DNA of 62,681 nt, from the NCBI RefSeq assembly GCF_000686885.1, contig NZ_JMLU01000022.1:1-62681 (forward strand). The letters are read 5' to 3'. The number at the start of each line of letters is the position of its first letter. Within the stretch, counting starts at the first letter, position 1. The position numbers and the translations under genes are program-made. The notes below the pieces were generated by a model. It searched no databases. It saw only the letters and a list, made by a program, of their open reading frames with translations, and was not told the DNA's origin. Positions 28,698 to 34,938 of this stretch are shown in pieces. The DNA comes from Flavobacterium sasangense DSM 21067 (lineage in GTDB: Bacteria > Bacteroidota > Bacteroidia > Flavobacteriales > Flavobacteriaceae).

Positions 28698-29273
28698 TTA
28701 CTCCTGAACGATAGGAGCTCTCAATGATTCTAATACAGCAACAACTTCACCAATTAAAGCAGGATCTGTAACCCCGTTTAAACCAGCTGCCGCTCCAACA
28801 TATCCTATAAATTTATCGTATTCAGCATCATTAGATTTTTTCCCCATACGAGGATTTTGTGCTGGATCATGTGCTGCCACCATATTCAATCCTGTATAAG
28901 TATTTGTAGCACCTCCCCCTGTATTTGCTGAGAAGAAATCGGTTAAATTATCACTTAAAATCGCAACATTTGTAGTGTTTCCACTTAAAGCTTCTGAAAT
29001 TACTGGTGCAAAATGTTGCCCTAAGTTTCCTTCTGCTCCTACCACAATGTCAGAAACAATTAAAGTAATGGTTGAATCCACCACAGAACGATAGCTCAAA
29101 CGTCCTTGTTCAATCATTTGTCCAGGATTGTTTGGGTCAGCTACCATAGTGGTACCACCTAATTTTGCATACAGAGATTTTGGTTTTGCTGAATCATCAT
29201 CACTACATGATGTAAACAAGCTTCCCGATGCAATAAACAAAGCCATTAAGGCTAATTTTGAAAAATTTTTCAT
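28698..29273 (-). CDS. Exported lipoprotein of the group 1 truncated haemoglobin family
   Basis: A 191-residue lipoprotein whose mature part resembles a 2-over-2 haemoglobin. The signal peptide ends FTSC (Cys23), followed by the acidic SDDDSAK that favours surface export in Bacteroidota. SLYAKLGG opens the globin part, TYTGLNMVAAHD contains the likely proximal haem His (His135), and LIGEVVAVLESLRAPIV is the usual globin ending. Unusual inserts, such as DPNNPGQMIEQGR after the first helix, lengthen it. Truncated haemoglobins normally sit in the cytoplasm and handle O2 or NO; a lipid-anchored one would act in the periplasm or on the cell surface. The next gene in the operon, 18 bases upstream, encodes a membrane-anchored HMA-like protein. 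Confidence 0.75.
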   Translation of the reverse strand: MKNFSKLALMALFIASGSLFTSCSDDDSAKPKSLYAKLGGTTMVADPNNPGQMIEQGRLSYRSVVDSTITLIVSDIVVGAEGNLGQHFAPVISEALSGNTTNVAILSDNLTDFFSANTGGGATNTYTGLNMVAAHDPAQNPRMGKKSNDAEYDKFIGYVGAAAGLNGVTDPALIGEVVAVLESLRAPIVQE

Positions 29274-29291
29274 AGTAATAGTATTTGGAAA

Positions 29292-29729
29292 TTAATTAAA
29301 AATTCGTTGAATTCCTCTTGAAAATTTATAACTGAAACTATCTTCAGACATAACAGGACAAGCAGTTTTATTTTCTAACTCTTTTGGAAGCACAAAACGT
29401 TCTGCTTTGTAATTCCCCATTGCCATAAGCTTATTATAAATAGTTTTTGAATCTGCAACCTTGATGTCGTGAAAGAAAACTAAAACACCTGTTTCTTTAT
29501 TCAATCTATCGGTTTTAACTCCTGGAATAGATTTTAAATTACGATGGATTTCTTTTGCTTTAAGCGAATCTATTGGTTCTTTGAAGTCAATTCTGCTAAT
29601 TTGTAAAGTAGCATTATCTACGACTAAAGGTTTTGCAGTTGCGATGTGAACTACTAAAACCAGAAATAAAATCAGGAAGATTCCGAAGACACTTCCTATA
29701 GCAATTTTGATTTTTCTATTAATTTTCAT
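29292..29729 (-). CDS. Membrane-anchored HMA-like protein lacking the CxxC motif
   Basis: A 145-residue protein with a basic N terminus, one membrane helix (about 8-31) and a periplasmic domain whose pattern resembles a heavy-metal-associated fold: ISRIDFKEPIDSLKAKEIHRNLKSIPGV, then TGVLVFFHD, then IYNKLMAMGNYKAERF. The metal-binding CxxC of true HMA domains is absent; a lone Cys lies in ACPVMSED near the C terminus. It probably does not bind copper in the usual way. The gene directly precedes the exported haemoglobin in one operon, so the two products likely work together outside the cytoplasm, perhaps in haem or redox handling. This is inference from context. Confidence 0.68.
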   Translation of the reverse strand: MKINRKIKIAIGSVFGIFLILFLVLVVHIATAKPLVVDNATLQISRIDFKEPIDSLKAKEIHRNLKSIPGVKTDRLNKETGVLVFFHDIKVADSKTIYNKLMAMGNYKAERFVLPKELENKTACPVMSEDSFSYKFSRGIQRIFN

Positions 29730-29824
29730 TTTGTTTGAGATTTTTGTTTAGTTTCATTTACGTAAACAATTTCTCATTGGTTTTCACAAACAGAAAAAAA
29801 ATTAAATTTTTAACATTTAGACAT

Positions 29825-29855
29825 AAAAAATCCCAAGACAAATTATCTTGGGATT
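29825..29855 (-). terminator. Terminator of the aldehyde dehydrogenase / NTF2-like unit
   Basis: AATCCCAAGA (29829-29838) pairs with TCTTGGGATT (29846-29855). The left A-run serves the minus-strand message. Confidence 0.85.
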
Positions 29856-29876
29856 AACTATTACTTATGTTTATTT

Positions 29877-30377
29877 TTACTTCTTTTCGGAAAGAATTTT
29901 ATCTTCTATTACCGATTTTATTTTTACAACTTCATCCACATTGTCATTTGGAACCGTCATTGAAAGCACATAATGTTTAATTTTCCACTGCCCATTTTCT
30001 TGAACCAAAACACCTGAGCCGCGACAAATTTTCATTTGCGTACTTAACAATTCGTCAAACCAAACGATTTTTCCATTTTCACTAAAATAGATATTACGTT
30101 CGATTGCTTTAAAGTTCCATGCTTTTCCTTTGTCAAAATACGGTTTTGCGAATGTTTGAAATTGTTTTTTGTTCCAATTTTCAGTAGCGTCTGTTCCGAT
30201 GAAAATGGATTCTTCTGACATCGCTCCAAAATACGCTTCATAATTTGCAGCTGCAGCCGCTTTATGCCAATTATCTAAAATAGTAGTAATGTTTTGTTTT
30301 TCGGATTGAAGCTTTTCCTCGCAGGGTTTGCAAGACAGAACTAGGGTTGCAAGGATTAGGATAGTTAGTTTTTTCAT
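29877..30377 (-). CDS. NTF2-like (SnoaL-type) lipoprotein
   Basis: A 166-residue lipoprotein with a signal peptide ending VLSC (Cys at about 16). The mature domain has the cone-shaped NTF2/SnoaL pattern: ITTILDNWHKAAAAANYEAYFGAMSEESIFIGTD, then a WF strand and VLVQENGQWKIKHYVLSMTVPND. Such domains often bind small hydrophobic ligands or act as isomerases, but no catalytic residues can be assigned. It begins one base after the aldehyde dehydrogenase stop codon, so it is cotranscribed with it. Substrate unknown. Confidence 0.8.
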   Translation of the reverse strand: MKKLTILILATLVLSCKPCEEKLQSEKQNITTILDNWHKAAAAANYEAYFGAMSEESIFIGTDATENWNKKQFQTFAKPYFDKGKAWNFKAIERNIYFSENGKIVWFDELLSTQMKICRGSGVLVQENGQWKIKHYVLSMTVPNDNVDEVVKIKSVIEDKILSEKK

Positions 30378-30378
30378 A

Positions 30379-31668
30379 TTAAAAAGTGTTAATTACAACT
30401 GTTTTCACATTCACAAATTCTTTAATTCCATCTTCGGCTAATTCTCTTCCGTAACCTGATTTTTTGATTCCCCCAAAAGGTAATCTTGGGTCGGATTTGA
30501 CCATTTCGTTTATAAAAACGGCCCCTTCATTGAAAGAAGAAATCTTGGTTTTGATGAAATCAATATCTTGGGTAAAGATAGAAACGCCTAAACCAAATTC
30601 CGATTGATTGCTTAATTCGATTACTTCTTCAATAGTTTTAAAAGTGACAATTGCAGCAACTGGTCCGAATGTTTCTTCATTGAAAACAGGCATTTCTTTG
30701 GTTACATGGGTCAAAATTGTAGGTTCATAGAAAGCATCTTTTCTATTTCCACCAACGACTAGCTTAGCTCCCATTTGAATCGACTTTTGAACTTGGACTT
30801 CTAATTCTGCTGCCAAATCAACTCGTGCTAACGACCCAATTTGGGTTTCTTTATCTAACGGATTTCCAGTTTTTAAATATTGAATAGCGACTTTGAATTT
30901 TGCCACAAACTCTTCTGCAATATTTTCGTGAACTAAAAATCGCTTAGCTGCAATACAACTTTGACCTGCATTTTGCATTCGGGCATTTACGGCTGTTGCT
31001 ACTGCTTTTTCTAGATTAGCATCTTCTAAAATGATGAAAGCATTACTTCCGCCTAATTCTAACACACATTTTTTTAAGTGTTTTCCAGCTTCTGTAGCAA
31101 CTGCGATTCCGGCTTGTTCGCTACCGGTTAATGAAACGGCTTTAATGATTGGATTTGCAATGATATTCGCTACTTCGTTACTTGGAATAGGTAAATCTTG
31201 ATAACAACCTTTTGGAAAACCGGCTTGTTCAAATATTGCTTGAATTAATTCGGCAGATTTTGGAACATTACTTGCATGTTTAACTACAACTGTATTTCCG
31301 GCGATAAGTGTTGGAACCGCAAATCGGAATACTTGCCAAAACGGAAAATTCCATGGCATTACGCCTAAAATAACTCCTAAAGGTTCATAGGTAACAAAAC
31401 TTTCAGAAGCTTCGGTTTTTATATTTTTTGTGGCTAAAAAGGTTTCAGCATTTTCGTAATAGTAATTGCATAGAAGAGCGCATTTTTCAACCTCAGCGAT
31501 GGCTTGTGAAATGGGTTTGTGCATTTCAGTAGTGATGCAAGTTGCATATGCTTCTTTATTTTCTAAAAGTAGTTTAGCTAATTGCGGCAAAAAAGAGATT
31601 CGATTTTGAATACTTAAATTGCGCCAAGAATGCTGTGTGTTTTCTGAAACTTTTAAAAGATGTTGCAT
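30379..31668 (-). CDS. NAD(P)-dependent aldehyde dehydrogenase, succinate-semialdehyde dehydrogenase type
   Basis: Oxidises an aldehyde to its acid; closest in pattern to succinate-semialdehyde dehydrogenases of the short Sad type. The 429 residues carry GVMPWNFPFWQVFRF, the cofactor-site segment SLTGSEQAGIAVA, the general base in LELGGSNAF, the nucleophilic Cys in NAGQSCIAAKRF, and the PFGGIKKSGYGRE ending. It is about 25-30 residues shorter at the N terminus than GabD but complete in the catalytic core. A GABA or putrescine catabolic gene is not adjacent, so the real substrate is inferred. The first gene of a two-gene unit with the NTF2-like lipoprotein. Confidence 0.88.
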   Translation of the reverse strand: MQHLLKVSENTQHSWRNLSIQNRISFLPQLAKLLLENKEAYATCITTEMHKPISQAIAEVEKCALLCNYYYENAETFLATKNIKTEASESFVTYEPLGVILGVMPWNFPFWQVFRFAVPTLIAGNTVVVKHASNVPKSAELIQAIFEQAGFPKGCYQDLPIPSNEVANIIANPIIKAVSLTGSEQAGIAVATEAGKHLKKCVLELGGSNAFIILEDANLEKAVATAVNARMQNAGQSCIAAKRFLVHENIAEEFVAKFKVAIQYLKTGNPLDKETQIGSLARVDLAAELEVQVQKSIQMGAKLVVGGNRKDAFYEPTILTHVTKEMPVFNEETFGPVAAIVTFKTIEEVIELSNQSEFGLGVSIFTQDIDFIKTKISSFNEGAVFINEMVKSDPRLPFGGIKKSGYGRELAEDGIKEFVNVKTVVINTF

Positions 31669-31909
31669 GCTGAAAAGTTTTTGTAAAAATACTAATTTTA
31701 ATTGAAAACGAGGTTCGCGTTAGGGATTACCTCACCCAGTTTTAGCTTTAGTTGAGTTCGGTAAATTTCATTTGTAGTGGAAATCCTTTGTTTGTAAAAT
31801 TGCCAAATTTTATAAACAAAGATTGTAACGGAAAGCCCGACCCTTGTGGGAACGCCCAAATTAAAAAAGGAAATGATATCTTTGTACGATATTTTACAAC
31901 GTAAATAAA

Positions 31910-32503
31910 ATGGAAGATTGTTTTGAAGCCTTAATTTCGAGTTACTTGGATTCGAAAGTGGGCATTGTGGAACATTTTGTATCGGAAGAGTTAGCGCAAC
32001 ACTTGGTAAAGAGATTGTTTGAATTGAAAGAACAAAATTTATTAAAAGCCGCTGGAATAGGAAATGCCGCAAAATTAACTCAAAATTCGGCAATACGAAG
32101 TGATGCGATTTATTGGTTAGACCGAGCGAACAATAACGAACATGAAAATGCTTTTTTAGATCAAGTAGATGCTTTTGTGTCGTATTTGAACTGCAGTTGT
32201 TATACTGGAATTACAGGTTATGAATTTCATTTTGCGTTGTTTGATAAAGGCAGTTTTTACAGAAAACATTTAGATCAATTTCAAGATAATTCAAGCCGAC
32301 AGTTTTCGATGATTACGTATTTGAACGAAAATTGGCAACCTGAAGATGGTGGTGAATTGTGCATTTATGATGGCGATGTGACTCAAAAAATAGCGCCAAC
32401 CAATAGAAAAACAGTGTTCTTTAAAAGTAATGAATTGGTTCATGAAGTTTTGGAAAGCCACAAACCTCGATTGAGCGTTACGGGTTGGTTGAGACGAGAT
32501 TAG
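31910..32503 (+). CDS. 2-oxoglutarate/Fe(II)-dependent oxygenase
   Basis: A cytoplasmic dioxygenase of 197 residues with the prolyl-4-hydroxylase-like jelly-roll fold. The iron ligands are visible as HLD (His120, Asp122) and His178 in ELVHEV, and Arg187 in KPRLSVTGW should bind 2-oxoglutarate. The block MITYLNENWQPEDGGELCIY between them is typical of the family. The target may be a protein or small molecule and cannot be told here. A TATCTTTG box at 31877-31884 is a likely -7 element. It ends in a terminator shared with the converging tRNA transcript. The 241-base gap upstream holds only this promoter and the divergent one. Confidence 0.88.
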   Translation: MEDCFEALISSYLDSKVGIVEHFVSEELAQHLVKRLFELKEQNLLKAAGIGNAAKLTQNSAIRSDAIYWLDRANNNEHENAFLDQVDAFVSYLNCSCYTGITGYEFHFALFDKGSFYRKHLDQFQDNSSRQFSMITYLNENWQPEDGGELCIYDGDVTQKIAPTNRKTVFFKSNELVHEVLESHKPRLSVTGWLRRD

Positions 32504-32507
32504 AAAT

Positions 32508-32540
32508 AAAAAAAACCGATACAAATTGTATCGGTTTTTT
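32508..32540. terminator. Terminator, outer copy
   Basis: CCGATACAA and TTGTATCGG form a stem flanked by an A-run and a T-run. It serves the 2OG oxygenase on the plus strand and the tRNA remnant direction on the minus strand. It is an almost exact copy of the terminator at 32908-32939. Confidence 0.85.
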
Positions 32541-32544
32541 GTTG

Positions 32545-32610
32545 CTCCCCCCTCTTGGGCTCGAACCAATCCCGATAGCTATCGGGACTCTGATTAACAG
32601 TCAGATGCTC
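32545..32610 (-). pseudogene. Truncated tRNA-Asn remnant
   Basis: It matches the 3' part of the two intact tRNA-Asn genes: acceptor 3' strand, T arm, anticodon arm with the GTT anticodon, and GAGCAT of the D arm. It lacks the 5' acceptor strand and most of the D arm. There is one extra C in the acceptor run, and GGTCC of the variable region/T-stem junction is replaced by an 18-bp palindrome. It cannot fold as a tRNA. Its truncated end overlaps the last bases of the GIY-YIG gene by two bases. Confidence 0.85.
32570..32587. repeat. Perfect 18-bp palindrome inside the tRNA remnant
   Basis: TCCCGATAGCTATCGGGA reads identically on both strands and replaces five bases of the ancestral tRNA sequence. 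Its arms match the terminator hairpins at 1838-1856 and 5826-5844. Confidence 0.9.
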
Positions 32611-32896
32611 ATTTATATTTTTCTAATAATTTAAATTTCATCTCGGGATATTTAAGTAAATTTTGAATATATATTCTGCTCTTCATTGATTTTATATGCT
32701 TCTCAATCGACAACCCTTGATGTTTAGTTTCACATTCAATAGTGAAAATCAATTCCCAATCACCTGATTTATAAGTAAACTTTCTGGATTGAGAATCACT
32801 AAGATGAAAATCTAATCTAACATCAAGATTTTCTGTAAAACCGATATAGTATTTATCCAATTTTTTTGAGTAAAGAATGTAAACCGTGTTGCTCAT
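32609..32896 (-). CDS. Small GIY-YIG nuclease family protein
   Basis: A 95-residue single-domain endonuclease-like protein (UPF0213/YhbQ group). VYIL (5-8) and YYIG (16-19) form the GIY-YIG signature, Arg27 is in VRLDFH, and Glu65 in SIEKHIK is the expected metal-binding catalytic residue. The ATG at 32896 is chosen because the in-frame TTG upstream lies inside the terminator hairpin. The gene stands directly downstream of two tRNA-Asn genes and their terminator, and its stop codon TGA uses the last bases of a truncated tRNA-Asn. The arrangement tRNA-terminator / nuclease / partial tRNA-terminator suggests insertion of the nuclease gene into the tRNA locus. Housekeeping function is unknown. 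Confidence 0.85.
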   Translation of the reverse strand: MSNTVYILYSKKLDKYYIGFTENLDVRLDFHLSDSQSRKFTYKSGDWELIFTIECETKHQGLSIEKHIKSMKSRIYIQNLLKYPEMKFKLLEKYK

Positions 32897-32907
32897 TTCA
32901 TATAAAT

Positions 32908-32939
32908 AAAAAAACCGATACAAATTGTATCGGTTTTTT
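32908..32939 (-). terminator. Terminator of the tRNA-Asn pair, inner copy
   Basis: The same stem (CCGATACAA / TTGTATCGG) and tails as at 32508-32540. It lies 4 bases past the 3' end of the first intact tRNA gene, and 11 bases before the GIY-YIG start codon. Confidence 0.85.
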
Positions 32940-32943
32940 GTTG

Positions 32944-33017
32944 CTCCCCCTCTTGGGCTCGAACCAAGGACCCTCTGATTAACAGTCAGATGCTCTAACC
33001 AACTGAGCTAAGGAGGA
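32944..33017 (-). tRNA. tRNA-Asn (GTT)
   Basis: A 74-base cloverleaf on the minus strand: acceptor TCCTCCT / AGGGGGA (two G-U pairs), D arm GCTC..GAGC, anticodon arm TCTGA-CTGTTAA-TCAGA with anticodon GTT, T arm CTTGG-TTCGAGC-CCAAG, discriminator G. The CCA end is not encoded. Confidence 0.97.
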
Positions 33018-33052
33018 ATCACCTCAAAGGTTTATGTTTTGCTAAAAAGTTG

Positions 33053-33126
33053 CTCCCCCTCTTGGGCTCGAACCAAGGACCCTCTGATTAACAGTCAGAT
33101 GCTCTAACCAACTGAGCTAAGGAGGA
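33053..33126 (-). tRNA. tRNA-Asn (GTT), second identical copy
   Basis: Base-for-base identical to the copy at 32944-33017, separated from it by 35 bases. It is the first of the pair to be transcribed. Confidence 0.97.
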
Positions 33127-33198
33127 AGGTATTTATCTTTTTAGCGAGTGCAAATATAAACTGATTTTTTGTTATCGCAAATTATTTTATTGAAAAAA

Positions 33199-34524
33199 TT
33201 ACAAAAGTTTATCTACCACCAATTGGTAAATATCTTTTCCGAAAGTTAAAGCCATTAAGGTCAATAAGATAATCATTCCTGCGGTTTGAACATAACCTGC
33301 TGCTTTGTCTGATAATTTTTTCCCCGTAATCATTTCAACTATTGTAAATAAAGCGTGTCCTCCATCTAATCCAGGTATTGGTAACAAGTTCATAAAGGCT
33401 AATCCGATTGAGAATAAAGCGGTAAAATTCCAAATGAATTCCCAATCCCAGGTATCTGGTAAACGACGCGCAATTCCGATTGGACTTTGAACGTGTTTGT
33501 AAGCTTCTGTTTTAGGACGTAATATTAATTTGAACTGTTTTACATTGTAAACCAATAATGCCCAAGATTCTTTGACTGCAGCTGGAACTGCTTGTCCAAA
33601 AGACAATTGATTATTTACTTCGTAATCTGATTTATCTAAGGGTTTATTAAAGAACCCTAATTTCCCTTCTTTATCTACCTTGGCTTTTAAAGTTAATACT
33701 TCGGTACCTCTTAAAATAGATAAGGAAATACTATCGTTTTTATGTTTAGAAATATTTTCTTTATATTCATCATAATAATTGAAGAATGTTCCGTTTACTG
33801 CTTTTATTTTATCCCCTTTTTTTAATCCTGCAATTTCAGCTTGCGATTTTGGAACTACAGAATCTACTACTGATCCTAAAAAACGAGGCCCAACAAACTC
33901 TTTTCCTTCTTTACTAATGATTTCACCTTTCATTTCATCGGTTAAAATCACGTCTACTTTTTGACCATTACGTTCTACCTCAACTTTATCACCAAGTAAA
34001 ACATCTAATGTCATTCGGTTAAAACTTGGTTGGTGTTTTCCGTCTACCGAAAGAATTTTATCGCCATTTTTAAATCCCGCTTTCTGACCTACTTCACCAA
34101 ATGCTAATCCGTTTTCTTGAATTTTTTCAGTAGCAATGAATTTCTGTCCAACAGTTGCATACATAATGGTAAAAATCAACCAAGCAAGAATTACATTCAC
34201 AATAATTCCACCCAACATAATAATCAAACGTTGCCAAGCTGGTTTTGAACGAAATTCCCATGGCTCTGCAGGAGCATTCATTTGTTCTGTATCCATACTT
34301 TCGTCAATCATTCCTGAAAGTTTTACATAACCTCCTAATGGCAACCATCCGATTCCCCATTCAGTTTCACCAATTTTCTTCTTCACTAAAGAAAAACCAG
34401 CATCCATAAACAAGTAAAATTTCTCTACTCGTACTTTGAACATCTTAGCCGTGATGTAGTGACCAAATTCGTGAAGAATTACTAAAACTGATAATATGAA
34501 TAATATTTGTGCTACTTGAATCAT
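33199..34524 (-). CDS. rseP: Site-2 intramembrane metalloprotease RseP
   Basis: Zinc protease of the inner membrane that cuts membrane-bound anti-sigma factors or signal-peptide remnants. The 441 residues have the HEFGH zinc motif in the first helix (near residue 19), two PDZ domains in the periplasm (the blocks AGFKNGDKILSVDG and AGLKKGDKIKAVNG), and a C-terminal third ligand motif in LPIPGLDGGHALF. Length is standard. In many Flavobacteria dxr is next to this gene, but here a tRNA locus and a damaged peptidase gene flank it. Confidence 0.95.
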   Translation of the reverse strand: MIQVAQILFILSVLVILHEFGHYITAKMFKVRVEKFYLFMDAGFSLVKKKIGETEWGIGWLPLGGYVKLSGMIDESMDTEQMNAPAEPWEFRSKPAWQRLIIMLGGIIVNVILAWLIFTIMYATVGQKFIATEKIQENGLAFGEVGQKAGFKNGDKILSVDGKHQPSFNRMTLDVLLGDKVEVERNGQKVDVILTDEMKGEIISKEGKEFVGPRFLGSVVDSVVPKSQAEIAGLKKGDKIKAVNGTFFNYYDEYKENISKHKNDSISLSILRGTEVLTLKAKVDKEGKLGFFNKPLDKSDYEVNNQLSFGQAVPAAVKESWALLVYNVKQFKLILRPKTEAYKHVQSPIGIARRLPDTWDWEFIWNFTALFSIGLAFMNLLPIPGLDGGHALFTIVEMITGKKLSDKAAGYVQTAGMIILLTLMALTFGKDIYQLVVDKLL

Positions 34525-34546
34525 TTCTATGCATTTATTTAAACGA

Positions 34547-34572
34547 CAAAAGTAAGGTTTTCACCTTACTTT
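34547..34572 (-). terminator. Terminator of the split M1 peptidase gene
   Basis: AAAAGTAAGGT (34547-34557) pairs with ACCTTACTTTT (34562-34572). It follows the stop codon at 34595 on the minus strand and precedes rseP. Confidence 0.8.
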
Positions 34573-34594
34573 TCATCAATATTTTATTTTGGAA

Positions 34595-34828
34595 CTATTT
34601 TTTTATAAAATTTTTATGAATTGCACCTTCCGAAGTCGTGATTTTCATCACATGCATTCCCGAACTTAAATTGTCAATTCTGAAATCTGCAGTTTGATGC
34701 GTTGCCAATAATTGTCCTAAAGTATTATAAATTTCTACTTTTTCTAATTGAGTAGTCGTAGGCATCATAATGTGTAATTCATCATTTGCTGGATTTGGGT
34801 AAACTGAAATTGTTTGATCTAATTCAAA
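34595..34828 (-). pseudogene. Severed T9SS sorting domain of the M1 peptidase gene
   Basis: The minus-strand frame from 34828 encodes a complete type A T9SS C-terminal domain of about 77 residues: FELDQTISVYPNPANDE, then VEIYNTLGQLLA, and the ending HKNFIKK. It has no start codon or signal peptide of its own; the frame continues upstream only into island DNA, to a poor TTG at 34888. The catalytic part of the same protein lies across the island at 38165-39865 in the same direction. Joining the two at the shared TTT codon gives an uninterrupted peptide ANASF-ELDQTISVYPNP. It is therefore the lost 3' end of that gene. Confidence 0.88.
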
Positions 34829-34938
34829 AGTTAGTGGCAACCCGAGAGCGACGGAACGCTTAAAACAGAATCTACAAAAAACCACCAAAAAATTAACTAA
34901 AAAAATTCATTACTTTAGCGTTTTGAAAAACTAAAATT

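Noticed and set aside
31698..32093. A 131-codon minus-strand frame antisense to the 2OG oxygenase gene
   Set aside because: It is antisense to a gene with all iron ligands and shows no family features.
32545..32610. A third functional tRNA-Asn
   Set aside because: The 5' acceptor strand and most of the D arm are missing and the variable region is replaced by a palindrome.
34829..34888. TTG start at 34888 making the sorting-domain fragment a separate 97-residue gene
   Set aside because: The first 20 codons are island sequence, there is no signal peptide, and the sorting domain joins in frame with the M1 peptidase.
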